A stretch of DNA of 64,000 nt from the NCBI RefSeq assembly GCF_007680845.1, contig NZ_VEIY01000001.1, positions 814,227 through 878,226 of the forward strand, read 5' to 3'. Positions 9,095-18,239 of this stretch are shown piece by piece; the first letter of the stretch is position 1, and the number at the start of each line of letters is the position of its first letter. Both the position numbers and the translations under genes were made by a program. Origin of the DNA: Curtobacterium pusillum (GTDB lineage Bacteria; Actinomycetota; Actinomycetes; Actinomycetales; Microbacteriaceae). Below the pieces are notes generated by a model that did no database searches, was not told the DNA's origin, and worked only from the letters and a program-made list of their open reading frames with translations.

Positions 9095-10657
9095 TTGGCA
9101 CCGAACGAAGCACGACACTCGCACACGGATCGGCCGTTGCGCACCAAGGGCGCTGCGAAGCGCGCGCGCCGCAAGCTGACCGAGGACGACGTCACCGTCG
9201 TCGAGGAGTCGCTCCTCAAGCGTGCCGTCGCCGCGGCCGCGCTCGGCAACGCCATGGAGTGGTTCGACTTCGGCATCTTCGCGTACCTCACGGTCACGAT
9301 CTCGCAGGTGTTCCTGCCGCAGGGCGACCCGGCCGCGAACATCGTCGCGACGTTCGGCTTCTTCGCCGCCGCGTTCATCGTGCGGCCCATCGGCGGGGCC
9401 GTGTTCGGCCCGATCGGCGACAAGATCGGCCGGCAGAAGGTCCTCGCGCTGACGATGATCCTCATGGCTGCGGGCACGCTCATGATCGGCCTCATCCCGT
9501 CCTACGACACGATCGGCTTCTGGGCACCCGTCCTGCTGCTCGTCGCCCGCTTCGTGCAGGGCTTCTCGACCGGTGGTGAGTACGGCGGCGCCGCGACCTT
9601 CATCGCCGAGTACTCGCCCGACAAGCGCCGCGGATTCATGGGCTCGTGGCTCGAGTTCGGCACCCTCGCCGGCTACGTGCTCGGCGCGTCGATCGTCACC
9701 GGCCTGCAGTTCGGCCTCTCCGAGGACGCCCTGCTCAGCTGGGGCTGGCGCGTCCCGTTCATCATCGCCGGGCCGCTCGGACTCATCGGCCTCTACCTCC
9801 GGCTCAAGCTGGAGGAGACCCCGGCCTTCCAGAAGCAGCAGGAGCAGGCCGCCGAGCGCGAGGGGCAGAAGACGCCGTTCCTCAAGCTCTTCGCAGAGAA
9901 CTGGCGCGCGCTCATCATCTGCATCGGCCTCGTCCTGGTCTTCAACGTGACCGACTACATGCTGCTGTCGTACATGCCGACCTACCTCGAGCAGAACCTC
10001 GGGCAGAACGCCACGTTCGGGCTCATCCTCATCGTCGTCGTGATGCTCCTCATGATGGTCGTCATCACGTTCGGCGGTCGACTCTCCGACCGCTTCGGCC
10101 GTCGACCCGTCCTCGCCGCCGGCTGCATCGGGTTCATCCTGCTGTCCTGGCCGGCGCTCAAGCTCGTCCAGACCGGCACCGGTGTCGGGGTGTTCGCCGG
10201 ACTGCTCATCCTCGGTGTCGTCCTCGTGACGTTCACGTCGACCATGCCCTCCACGCTCCCGGCGCTCTTCCCGACGATCATCCGGTACGGCGCCCTCGCG
10301 ATCGCGTTCAACGTGTCGGTGTCGCTCTTCGGCGGCACGACCCCGCTCGCGACGGCCGCGCTCATCAACGGCGCGAAGGACGCCGGCTTCGGCTGGGCCG
10401 AGGACATCCCGGCGTTCTACCTGATGGCCGCGGCCGTCATCGGCCTCGTCGCGGTGTACTTCACGAAGGAGACCGCCGCGTCGCCGCTCATGGGCTCCGG
10501 CCCGACGGTCGGCTCGGAGGACGAGGTCGCCGGGGTCATCGCCGACTACAACGACCCGACCTCGGAGCTCGCGCAGTCCGACTGGGCGAAGGAGTTCTCG
10601 ACGAGCGAGATCCCGATCATCTCGGGCGACGCCCGGAAGGAGCCCGCGGGCTCGTAG
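9095..10657 (+). CDS. MHS-family MFS transporter, ProP-like (proline/betaine or organic acid)
   Basis: 520 residues with 12 predicted membrane helices. The entry motif AAALGNAMEWFDFGIFAYL is diagnostic of the metabolite:H+ symporter (MHS) family that includes ProP, ShiA and KgtP. The loop 2-3 motif GDKIGRQKVL and the GGEYGGAATFIAEY motif are present. The start is TTG 9095, set by GGAGG seven bases upstream. The C-terminal extension has no ProP-type coiled coil, so osmosensing of the E. coli kind is not supported. Proline/betaine is the best guess; an organic acid substrate is possible. Confidence 0.88.
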   Translation: MAPNEARHSHTDRPLRTKGAAKRARRKLTEDDVTVVEESLLKRAVAAAALGNAMEWFDFGIFAYLTVTISQVFLPQGDPAANIVATFGFFAAAFIVRPIGGAVFGPIGDKIGRQKVLALTMILMAAGTLMIGLIPSYDTIGFWAPVLLLVARFVQGFSTGGEYGGAATFIAEYSPDKRRGFMGSWLEFGTLAGYVLGASIVTGLQFGLSEDALLSWGWRVPFIIAGPLGLIGLYLRLKLEETPAFQKQQEQAAEREGQKTPFLKLFAENWRALIICIGLVLVFNVTDYMLLSYMPTYLEQNLGQNATFGLILIVVVMLLMMVVITFGGRLSDRFGRRPVLAAGCIGFILLSWPALKLVQTGTGVGVFAGLLILGVVLVTFTSTMPSTLPALFPTIIRYGALAIAFNVSVSLFGGTTPLATAALINGAKDAGFGWAEDIPAFYLMAAAVIGLVAVYFTKETAASPLMGSGPTVGSEDEVAGVIADYNDPTSELAQSDWAKEFSTSEIPIISGDARKEPAGS

Positions 10658-10684
10658 CGCCGCGGGCGCGGCGCCGCCCGCGCC

Positions 10685-11015
10685 GCGTACCTTCCCGAAC
10701 CGGGCGTACCAGGCCGTTCCTTTCGGCCCGGTACGCCCGTTTCAGTCAGGTACCGCGCCCGTTCTGGGAAAGAACGGACGGCCGGGAGGCGCGGCGAATG
10801 CCCGCCCGCGGACCTCGCGCCCGCCCCGCCCCCGCCCCCGGCCGCCGCGCGCGCACCCGGCGGAATCGGGCGTACCTTTCCGAACCAGGCGTACCGTGCC
10901 GTTCCCTCCGGCCAGGTACGCCCGTTTCGGTTAGGTACCGCACCCGTTCTGGGAAAGAACGGGCGGCCGGGAGGCGCGGCGAGCGCCCGCCCCGGACCTC
11001 GCGCCCGCCCCCGGG
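10685..11015. repeat. Two tandem ~150-bp copies of a GTACGCC-family hairpin element
   Basis: Copies start at 10685 and 10870, offset 185 bases. Each has paired GGGCGTACC / GGTACGCCC arms, then a CCGTTCT/AGAACGG hairpin, then CCGGGAGGCGCGGCGA and a C-rich tail. Differences are scattered substitutions, so this is an old duplication. The whole 477-bp gap 10658-11134 between convergent genes contains this and GC-rich filler but no credible gene. Confidence 0.8.
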
Positions 11016-11134
11016 TCGCGGGCACCGCCCGGCCCGGCTCCGGCCGGCCGTCGCGCCCGGCCCCGCTCGGCCCGGCGCGGGCCTGGCCGTCGCGCCCGGC
11101 CCCGGCGCGGGCTTCCCGCGCGCCGGTCCGCCGG

Positions 11135-12835
11135 CTACGCGGCGCCGCGCTCGGCTCCGGGGCCCGCGGCCAAGCGCTCCGCCGCATGCAGGAGCCGAGC
11201 GGTCACGGCGTGCGTCGGTCGCTCGAACACGGCCGCGGCGGGGCCGTGCTCCACCACGCGGCCCTCGTGGACGACCAGCACGTCGTCCGCCATCCTCCGC
11301 ACGGCCCGGAGGTCGTGCGACACGAACACCATTGCCACCCCGGTCTCGTCCCGCAGCCGTTCGAGCAGGGCGAGCACCGCGTCCTGCACGGTCGCGTCGA
11401 GGGCGGTGACGGGTTCGTCGAGGATGATCACCTCGGGGGAGGTCGCCAGCGCCCGGGCGATCGCCAGCCGCTGTCGCTGCCCTCCGGACAAGGTCAGGGG
11501 TGATCGTCGTCGTAGCGCCGGGCCGAGCCCGACCTGCACGAGGGCGGCGTCGACCTGGGCTCCGAGCTCGCCGTCGGCGGACCGCCGGGCACCACTGGTG
11601 AATGCGTCCGCGAGCACCCGCTCGACGCTCCACCGCTCGTCGAACGTGGCGCCCGGGTCCTGCACGACGGCGGACACCCGGTGGCGCCGCGGTCGGCGGT
11701 CGCGTTCGTCGAGCGGCACCCACGGCGAGGCGTCGAGCGTTACGGTGCCGGCGTCGGGGGTCTCGAGGCCGAGGAGCATCCGCGCGATCGTGGTCTTGCC
11801 CGAGCCGGACGCCCCGATCACCCCGAGGACGCGGCCGGGCGCGAGGTCGAACGACACGTCCTCGACGGCGGGCACACCGTCGAACGCCCGAGCGAGCCCC
11901 TCCGCCGCCAGCACAGCGCCCGCGCCGCCCGCACCCGCGCTGCCGCGCCCGCCCGCGTCGCGGCCGACCGCACCCGCACCCGCCCCCGCACCCGCACCCG
12001 CCCCCGCATCCGCACCCGCACCCGCCCCCGCATCCGCACCCGCCCCTGCATCCGCGTCCGCGCGCGCGCCCGCGCCGCCCGCCGCCCGCACCAACGCCCT
12101 CGTCGCCTCGTGCTGCGGCGCCGCGAACACCGAGGACACCGGCCCCTCCTCGACGACCCGACCAGCCTCCATCACGACCACCCGGTCCGCCCACCCCGCG
12201 ACCAGCCCGAGGTCGTGCGTGATGACGAGCAACCCGGCGCCCCGCGACTGGGCCGCACGCAGCTGCTCCATCACCGTGACCGCCACGCCCGCGTCCAGCG
12301 CGGTGGTGGGTTCGTCCGCGACGACCAGCGCTGGCGACCCCACCGTCGCCGCGGCGATGAGCGCCCGCTGCCGCATGCCTCCGGACAAGGTCCCTGCGAG
12401 CCGACCGTCCGTCGCGATCGACGGGTCCAGTCCGACGGCCCCCAACGCGGAGCGCACCGCATCCACCCGCGCGGCCGCCGTCATGTCGGTGTGGAGGCGG
12501 AGGGCGTCCGCGACCTCGCGTCCGACCGGTCGGAGTGGGTCCAGGGCGCCCAGCGCCTCCTGGCCGACGTACCCGACGCGCGACCCGCGGACGGAACGCC
12601 ACCGTCGGTCCGAGAACGCCCGGACGTCCAGACCGGCCACCGACAGCCGGTCTACGCGGACCGAGGACCCGGGGGCGGACAGACCGAGCGCCGCCCGGGC
12701 GGTCACGGTCTTCCCGGAGCCGGACGCCCCGACGAGGGCGACGCACTCGCCGGCCTCGACCCGCAGCGCGACGTCCTGCACCACGACGATGCCACCGATC
12801 GCGACGGTCAGGCCCTCGATGTCGAGCACGGTCAT
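11135..12835 (-). CDS. Fused double ATPase of a peptide/nickel ABC importer (DppD-DppF type)
   Basis: 566 residues with two complete ABC domains in one chain. Domain 1 (about 1-245): Walker A GASGSGKT, signature LSGGMRQR, Walker B LVVADEPTTALD. Domain 2 (about 310-550): Walker A GASGSGKT, signature LSGGQRQR, Walker B VIILDEPVTALD. They are joined by an Ala/Gly/Asp linker encoded by a short tandem repeat. Its ATG overlaps the stop of the upstream permease by 4 bases (ATGA). It powers import by the preceding binding protein and permeases. Substrate is not evident. Confidence 0.93.
   Translation of the reverse strand: MTVLDIEGLTVAIGGIVVVQDVALRVEAGECVALVGASGSGKTVTARAALGLSAPGSSVRVDRLSVAGLDVRAFSDRRWRSVRGSRVGYVGQEALGALDPLRPVGREVADALRLHTDMTAAARVDAVRSALGAVGLDPSIATDGRLAGTLSGGMRQRALIAAATVGSPALVVADEPTTALDAGVAVTVMEQLRAAQSRGAGLLVITHDLGLVAGWADRVVVMEAGRVVEEGPVSSVFAAPQHEATRALVRAAGGAGARADADAGAGADAGAGAGADAGAGAGAGAGAGAVGRDAGGRGSAGAGGAGAVLAAEGLARAFDGVPAVEDVSFDLAPGRVLGVIGASGSGKTTIARMLLGLETPDAGTVTLDASPWVPLDERDRRPRRHRVSAVVQDPGATFDERWSVERVLADAFTSGARRSADGELGAQVDAALVQVGLGPALRRRSPLTLSGGQRQRLAIARALATSPEVIILDEPVTALDATVQDAVLALLERLRDETGVAMVFVSHDLRAVRRMADDVLVVHEGRVVEHGPAAAVFERPTHAVTARLLHAAERLAAGPGAERGAA
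11969..12066 (-). repeat. Hexanucleotide-type tandem repeat inside the fused ABC ATPase
   Basis: Plus-strand units of GCACCC, GCATCC and GCCCCC alternate for about 100 bases and encode the AGADAGAGAG-like linker between the two ATPase domains. All units are multiples of three, so changes in copy number would keep the frame and only alter linker length. Confidence 0.75.
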
Positions 12836-13749
12836 CGGACGACTCCTGTTCGTCGGACCGCCCGGCCGAGCACGGTCACGGCGGTCGCGAGCACGACGAT
12901 CGCGAGGCCGGGGAAGGTGCTCATCCACGGGGCGGTCTGGAGGTAGGTGCGGCCGTCGGCGAGCATCGCGCCCCACTCCGGCGCCGGAGGTGGCGTCCCG
13001 ACACCGAGGTAGCTGAGCGCCGAGGCCCACACGATCGCCTGCCCGACCCCGAGCGTCCCGACGGCGACGACGGGCCAGAGCGCCGCGGGCAGCACGTGCC
13101 GGACGACGATCCGGGCGGGGGACCTCCCCATCACGACGGCGGTCTCGACGACCTGCGACCGCCGGGCGGTCCGGACGAGCCCGCGCACGATCCGGGCGTA
13201 CCCGGGCGCGGTGGCGAACCCGACCGCGAGCATCGCCGGCACGGGCCCTGGCCCGGTCACCGCGATGACGACGAGTGCGACGAGCAGCAGCGGGAGGGCG
13301 AACGCGACCTCGGTGACGCGCCCGACGACGGCGTCGAGGAACCGCCCGCCGAGTCCCGCGACCACTCCGAGCACGATGCCGATCCCGCCACCGACGAGGG
13401 TCGCGACGACGCCGACGACGAGGGACGCCCGCGTTCCGGCGACGACGCGGGAGAGGACGTCCCGGCCGGACTCGTCCGTGCCGAACGGGTGGGTCCACGA
13501 CGGTGCCTGCAGCGCCTGGGCCGGGTGCACCGCGAGCGGGTCCCCGCCGCCGAACAGTGCCGGCCAGACCGCGGCGACGACAGCGAGTGCGACGACCGCG
13601 GCCGCGATCGTGCCGGCCGGCCCGAGCGTCCCCCCACGGAACCGCTCGGACCGCCCGGAACGCGGCGACCGCCCGGAACGCGGCGACCGCCCGGTGGACG
13701 GGTCGCGCTGCGCATCGGCCGGGAGGCGCGGCTCGGCGATCCCGCTCAC
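12832..13749 (-). CDS. ABC importer permease, DppC/OppC type
   Basis: 305 residues. The N-terminus is basic and repetitive (RSPRSG repeats), followed by about six membrane helices. The extracytoplasmic HPFGTDESGRDVLSRVVAGTR motif is characteristic of DppC/NikC/GsiD permeases, and the EAA-like loop sits near VVMGRSPARIVVRHVLP. It begins with a GTG that overlaps the stop of the first permease gene (GTGA) and ends overlapping the ATPase start. Both overlaps indicate tight operon coupling. Confidence 0.92.
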   Translation of the reverse strand: MSGIAEPRLPADAQRDPSTGRSPRSGRSPRSGRSERFRGGTLGPAGTIAAAVVALAVVAAVWPALFGGGDPLAVHPAQALQAPSWTHPFGTDESGRDVLSRVVAGTRASLVVGVVATLVGGGIGIVLGVVAGLGGRFLDAVVGRVTEVAFALPLLLVALVVIAVTGPGPVPAMLAVGFATAPGYARIVRGLVRTARRSQVVETAVVMGRSPARIVVRHVLPAALWPVVAVGTLGVGQAIVWASALSYLGVGTPPPAPEWGAMLADGRTYLQTAPWMSTFPGLAIVVLATAVTVLGRAVRRTGVVR

Positions 13750-14774
13750 CGTGCGCCCGCATCGTTGCCGGTGGCGCGCGGGGCGCGACCCCGACGGTCG
13801 CCACCGTCGGCACGCGGGTCCACCACCCGCTCGACCAGGTCGGCGACCGCCAGCACGACCACGTACGCCGCGGCCGACACGAGCGCGATCCCGGCGACGA
13901 GCGGCATGTCCCGCTGCGTCACCGCGGTCACGAGCGCGCGCCCGATGCCCGGGAGCGCGAAGACCGACTCGACCACGACCGCGCCGGACACGAGCGAACC
14001 GAACGCCCAGGCGGACAGGGCGATCCCGGGGAGCGCGGCGTGCCGGAGCAGGTGCCGGCCGAACAGCCCCGCGCGGGTCTCGCCGCGGCTCCGGGCGGCC
14101 AGCGCGAACGCCGAGCGCTGGGCGTCGACCACGCCGTCGCGCACGGTCTCGGCGAGGTACCCCGCGACCGGCACCGCGACCGTGAGGACCGGGAGCACCC
14201 AGCCCCGCACGGTGCCGTCGCTCACCGCGGGCACCCACCCGAGGGCACTGGCGAACACGACGATGAGGACGCTCCCGAGCCAGAAGTGCGGCGTGACGCT
14301 CGCGGTCACGCTCAGGGCGCTCGTCAGTCCGGCCGCGAACCGGCCCCGCTGCGTCGACCACCACGCCGCGGCGATCGCGAGCACCCAGGCCACGACGAGC
14401 CCGAGCACCGCGAGCGTCAGCGTGACGGGGAGCTGCTGACCGAGGAGCGTCGCGACCGGGGTCCGGAACGCGTAGGAGTCTCCGAGGTGCCCGCTCGCGA
14501 GCCGACCGAGGAACACCGCGTACTGCACGAGGACGGGCCGGTCGAGGCCGTACTCCTGCCGGACGGCAGCCACCGCCTCGGCCGAGGCCTGCGACCCCGG
14601 GCCGCCGAGGATCGCGAGCGCGGGGTCACCGGGGATGAGCCGGATCGCGACGAACACGATCGTGGCGACGGCCCACAGCACGCCGAGACCGCCCAGCGCG
14701 CGCCGGAGCGCCCAGCGTGACCACCGTCCTGCGGCCGAGCCACCCGGTGACCGCGGCGGGTCCGCCGGGCGCAC
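13746..14774 (-). CDS. ABC importer permease, DppB/OppB type
   Basis: About 342 residues. RLIPGDPALAILGG followed by YGLDRPVLVQY is typical of DppB/NikB permeases, and the EAA loop is near FALAARSRGETRAGL. Roughly six membrane helices. The start is chosen as GTG 14774 because GGAGG lies 8 bases upstream; that GGAGG is part of an exact CTGGAGGCGCGG 12-mer. No ATG is available nearby. It follows the binding-protein gene by 29 bases. Confidence 0.88.
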   Translation of the reverse strand: MRPADPPRSPGGSAAGRWSRWALRRALGGLGVLWAVATIVFVAIRLIPGDPALAILGGPGSQASAEAVAAVRQEYGLDRPVLVQYAVFLGRLASGHLGDSYAFRTPVATLLGQQLPVTLTLAVLGLVVAWVLAIAAAWWSTQRGRFAAGLTSALSVTASVTPHFWLGSVLIVVFASALGWVPAVSDGTVRGWVLPVLTVAVPVAGYLAETVRDGVVDAQRSAFALAARSRGETRAGLFGRHLLRHAALPGIALSAWAFGSLVSGAVVVESVFALPGIGRALVTAVTQRDMPLVAGIALVSAAAYVVVLAVADLVERVVDPRADGGDRRGRAPRATGNDAGAR

Positions 14775-14803
14775 GCCGCGCCTCCAGTCCGTCTTCCCGT
14801 CCG

Positions 14804-16432
14804 TCAGCGGTCGATCCAAGCCGTGCCGAACCACGGTGTGGACACCGCGGTGGTCTGCACGCCGTGCACGGCCGACCGGATCAGGAAGTGGTTCTGCTGG
14901 TCGTAGAGCGGGAGGACGGTGCCGCTGGCGAGGATGGTCTTCTGCGCCTGCTCGTAGAGGTCGCCGCGCTCGGACGTGTCGGACGTGCGTGCGGCCTGCT
15001 CGAGCAGCCGGTCGAGTGCCGGGTCGTCGAGCTGCGCGAGGTTCGCGAAGTACCCGGACGGGGCGGGCGTGATGCTCGCGCTGTCGTAGAGGATGCGGAG
15101 GACGTCCGCGCCGACCTTCGTGTACGGCGCGCTGACGACGTCGTACTGGTTCGCGGCGAGGGCGGCGTACCAGCTCGACAGGTCGAGCTCCTTGATGACG
15201 ACCTTGAAGCCGACGGCCTTCTCGGAGGCCTGGATCTGCTGGAAGAGGCTCCGCTCGGCGGGCACGGACTGGTTCGTCGACACCGGGAAGGTGACCGTGA
15301 GCTGCTGGCCGTCCTTCTCGCGCACGCCGTCGCTGCCGACCTTCCACCCGGCCTCGTCGAGGAGCTGCTTCGCCTTGGTGGGGGAGTAGCCGAACAGGCT
15401 CTTGTCCGAGTACCCGTAGGGCTCGACGCTGGAGAGCACCGAGTACGAGCGCTTCGCCGTGCCGAGGAAGAGCGACTGGATGCCGGGGTTGATCTCGGCA
15501 CCTGCGATGAACGCCTTGCGGACGGCTTCGTCGCGGAACACGCCGTGGCCGGAGTTGAGCTCGAGGCGGTTCGACGCGCCGGGGCGGGGCGCGTCCAGGT
15601 CGCGGATCGAGCCCTTCGCCGACGCGGCCTTGAGCTGGTCGGGCTGGGCGTTGTCGATGACGTCGACCTGGCCGGACTGCAGTGCCGCGTAGCGGGAGGT
15701 CGAGTCGGGCAGGAACCGCCACGTGATGCCGGACAGGCGCGGCTTCGTGGTGCCGGTGAGCGGCGTGTAGTCGGCGTTCTTGGTCAGCGTCACCCGGTCG
15801 CCGTGCTTCCACCCGGTGACCTCGAACGGGCCGGTGCCGACCGGGGACTCGCAGTTGACGGCCTGCGAGTGCTGCAGGGCCTTCGGGGACTCCATGCCGA
15901 CCCACGGCTGCGAGAACGACTCGAGCAGGGCGCTGTCCGGTCGGCTCAGCGTCAGCGTGACGGTGTGGTCGTCCGTGGCGGTGGCCTTCGTGATCGACTG
16001 CAGCGCGAGGTAGCCGGTGCTGGACGCGGTCGCCGGGTCCTGCACGTGCTCGATGTTCGCCACGACCGCGGCGGCGTCGAACGCGGTGCCGTCGGTGAAG
16101 GTGACGTCGTCGCGGAGCGTGAAGGTGAGGGTCTTGCCGTCGTCGCTCGTCGTCCAGGACTTCGCGAGCGCGGGCACCGGCTTGCCGTCGTCGAGTGCGG
16201 TGAGCTCCTCGATGTACTGGCTCGACAGCAGGGCCTGCGGGTAGTTGCCGCCGACGTGCGGGTCGAGGCAGGTCGGTTCGGCGTCGCCCGAGGCGTACAC
16301 GAGGGTGCCGCCGGTGACCGGGGTGCTGCTGGACGTGGCTGCGCCGCCGCCCGTGCAGCCGGCGAGCACGAGGAGGAGGGCGGCGGCACCGGCGACGGCG
16401 GCCGTGGTTTTCTGTACTGAGTCCAAGATCAT
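14804..16432 (-). CDS. Peptide/nickel-type ABC substrate-binding lipoprotein (SBP family 5)
   Basis: 542 residues. The signal peptide ends in a lipobox (VLAGC, Cys26), so the protein is lipid-anchored outside the membrane. The rest matches the large SBP_bac_5 fold: PALAKSWTTSDDGKTLTFTL and the VGTGPFEVTGWKHGD region are recognisable family stretches. It captures the substrate for the two permeases and fused ATPase downstream. ATG 16432 has no good ribosome site, and a TAGACT hexamer lies 9 bases upstream, so a near-leaderless mRNA is possible. The ligand (dipeptide, oligopeptide or metal chelate) cannot be read from sequence. Confidence 0.93.
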   Translation of the reverse strand: MILDSVQKTTAAVAGAAALLLVLAGCTGGGAATSSSTPVTGGTLVYASGDAEPTCLDPHVGGNYPQALLSSQYIEELTALDDGKPVPALAKSWTTSDDGKTLTFTLRDDVTFTDGTAFDAAAVVANIEHVQDPATASSTGYLALQSITKATATDDHTVTLTLSRPDSALLESFSQPWVGMESPKALQHSQAVNCESPVGTGPFEVTGWKHGDRVTLTKNADYTPLTGTTKPRLSGITWRFLPDSTSRYAALQSGQVDVIDNAQPDQLKAASAKGSIRDLDAPRPGASNRLELNSGHGVFRDEAVRKAFIAGAEINPGIQSLFLGTAKRSYSVLSSVEPYGYSDKSLFGYSPTKAKQLLDEAGWKVGSDGVREKDGQQLTVTFPVSTNQSVPAERSLFQQIQASEKAVGFKVVIKELDLSSWYAALAANQYDVVSAPYTKVGADVLRILYDSASITPAPSGYFANLAQLDDPALDRLLEQAARTSDTSERGDLYEQAQKTILASGTVLPLYDQQNHFLIRSAVHGVQTTAVSTPWFGTAWIDR

Positions 16433-16441
16433 GGCTGGACG

Positions 16442-16447
16442 AGTCTA
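16442..16447 (-). promoter_or_regulatory. Candidate -10 element for the ABC importer operon
   Basis: TAGACT on the minus strand lies in the 32-base gap between the divergent importer and TetR starts. A TTTACT at 16452-16457 could serve the TetR gene in the other direction, so the two promoters would overlap face to face. Confidence 0.45.
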
Positions 16448-16464
16448 GCGGTTTACTGGGGCGC

Positions 16465-17064
16465 ATGGACGAACCGATGCGCCGCGGTGGCCGCCCCCGA
16501 CGCTCGAGTGCCGAGGTGCTCGCCGACGCCGCGGCCGAGCTGTTCCTCGAGCAGGGGTACGGGCGGACGACGGTCGACCAGATCGCCGTGCGGGCCGGGG
16601 TGAGCCGGGCGACGTTCTTCAACTACTTCACCGCGAAGTCCGACGTGCTCTGGCTCGAGCTCGACGCCGCGGTCGCGGGGTTGCCCGGGTACCTGGCGGC
16701 CTCGACCGAGGCGAGTGCGGTGCGCGCGGTGGAGGAGGCCCTGCTCGGTGCCGCCCGCGCCCACGATCCGGAGCGGGTGCCGTGGGCGATCGCGCAGGCC
16801 GAGGTGATGGGCATCGGTCCCGAGCTCGTCGCGAGCGTGGCGACCCGGGTCACCGCGCAGCACACGGCCGTCGCGGCGTTCGTGGCCGGGCGGACGGGGG
16901 ACCACCCGGCGGCGCTCTGGCCGCAGACGGTGGCCGGGGCGATGCTCGGGGCGGCTGCAGCGGCGTTCGGCGTGTGGGTCGCCGACGGGGTCGGGCGTCG
17001 GGCGCTCGTGGAGTACGTCGGGGCGGCGCTCACGCCGGTGGCGTCCGGGCTCGACGCGCACTGA
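16465..17064 (+). CDS. TetR family regulator divergent to the ABC importer
   Basis: 199 residues. The helix-turn-helix lies at about residues 15-60 (TTVDQIAVRAGVSRATFFNY). The C-terminal part is Ala-rich and of the MftR-like/TetR_C type. It is transcribed away from the importer operon with only 32 bases between start codons, an arrangement in which such proteins usually repress the neighbour and themselves. That link is inferred; no clear palindrome is visible in the short gap. Confidence 0.88.
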   Translation: MDEPMRRGGRPRRSSAEVLADAAAELFLEQGYGRTTVDQIAVRAGVSRATFFNYFTAKSDVLWLELDAAVAGLPGYLAASTEASAVRAVEEALLGAARAHDPERVPWAIAQAEVMGIGPELVASVATRVTAQHTAVAAFVAGRTGDHPAALWPQTVAGAMLGAAAAAFGVWVADGVGRRALVEYVGAALTPVASGLDAH

Positions 17065-17162
17065 CGACACGGCGCCGCGCGCCCCGCCACCGGCCACCCC
17101 GGCGGCCCGCCGCGCCGGGCCGGGCCCAGCCGCACGCCACGCCGCACGCCACGCCGCGCGCC

Positions 17163-18206
17163 TCAGCCGGCCCGGAGCGTCCCCGCGCCGCCGGCCGCCA
17201 CGTCCTCGACGGTCCCGTCCCGCACCACCTCGGGCACCTCGTCCGCCGTCGGCACGAGGGACCGGTCGCCCGGCTGGCTCAGGGTGAGGACGGCCTCCTC
17301 GATGTACTGGCTCGACTCCAGGGACTCCTCGACCTCCCGGAGCCGGACGGCCACGTGCTCCTCGTTCTCGTTCCCGGTGAGGTCGACCGCCGCCACGAGG
17401 TACACCCGGGACGGCCCGACGAACTCGAGGTGCAGGTACGTGACCCGCTCGACCTGGTCCCGACGGAGCAGCTCGACGAGCACCGCGTTCTCGAGCTCCG
17501 GCGACGTGCTCTCGCCGAGCAGGAACCGGCGGTTGCGGTCGATGAGCACGACGGCGACGACGCCGAGCAGCACGCCCACCGCGATCGACCCGAGGGCGTC
17601 GAACACGGCGAGTCCGGTGACCTGGTGGAGGAACACGCCGAGGAACGCGATCACCAGTCCGACCAGCGCGGCGGCGTCCTCGGCGAAGACGGCCCGGAGT
17701 GTGGGGTTGGAGGACTGCAGCACGTGGCGGAGCACCGGCACGCGGCGCTTGGTCGCGGCGCCGTGCGCCTGCCGGTACGCCTGCAGGAAGCTCGTGCCCT
17801 CGAGGCAGAACGCGATGGCGAGCACGACGTAGTTGAGCAGGACGTCCTCGGCGGGCCCGGTGTCCCCGAGCTCGGTGATGCCGTGCCAGATCGACACGAC
17901 GGCGCCGGCGGTGAACAGCCCGAACGCGGCGAACATCGACCAGATGTAGGTCTCACGGCCGTACCCGAGCGGGTGTCGCTCGTCCCGGGTCCGGGCGCCG
18001 CGGCGTTCGGCGATGAGCAGGAACACCTCGTTGCCGGTGTCCGCCCAGGAGTGCGCCGCCTCGGCGACCATCGACGCGGACCCGGTGAGCATCGAGGCGA
18101 TCGTCTTGGCGATCGCGACGAGCAGGTTCGCGGCGAAGGCGATGACGACGGTGAGCAGGGACTCGGGACGCTCCTGCTGCGCGGGGGCAGCATCTGACGA
18201 GGGCAT
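17163..18206 (-). CDS. Cation diffusion facilitator (CDF) family metal transporter
   Basis: 347 residues. The six-helix membrane domain begins with [20 protein letters not shown] and contains the CDF metal-binding signature ([13 protein letters not shown] in helix 2, [13 protein letters not shown] in helix 5). The HPLGYGRE segment matches the subgroup annotated as cation/cobalt-zinc efflux proteins. A cytoplasmic C-terminal domain follows. It should exchange Zn2+, Fe2+ or Co2+ for protons. The start MPSSDAAP is at 18206, divergent from the ileS leader. Confidence 0.92.
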   Translation of the reverse strand: MPSSDAAPAQQERPESLLTVVIAFAANLLVAIAKTIASMLTGSASMVAEAAHSWADTGNEVFLLIAERRGARTRDERHPLGYGRETYIWSMFAAFGLFTAGAVVSIWHGITELGDTGPAEDVLLNYVVLAIAFCLEGTSFLQAYRQAHGAATKRRVPVLRHVLQSSNPTLRAVFAEDAAALVGLVIAFLGVFLHQVTGLAVFDALGSIAVGVLLGVVAVVLIDRNRRFLLGESTSPELENAVLVELLRRDQVERVTYLHLEFVGPSRVYLVAAVDLTGNENEEHVAVRLREVEESLESSQYIEEAVLTLSQPGDRSLVPTADEVPEVVRDGTVEDVAAGGAGTLRAG

Positions 18207-18229
18207 CGCTCCAGCATGCTCCCGTCCGC

Positions 18230-18235
18230 TAAACT
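18230..18235 (+). promoter_or_regulatory. -10 element for the ileS T-box leader
   Basis: TAAACT lies just upstream of the T-box leader, predicting a transcript start near 18242 and a leader of about 200 bases. Confidence 0.55.
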
Positions 18236-18239
18236 CGTG

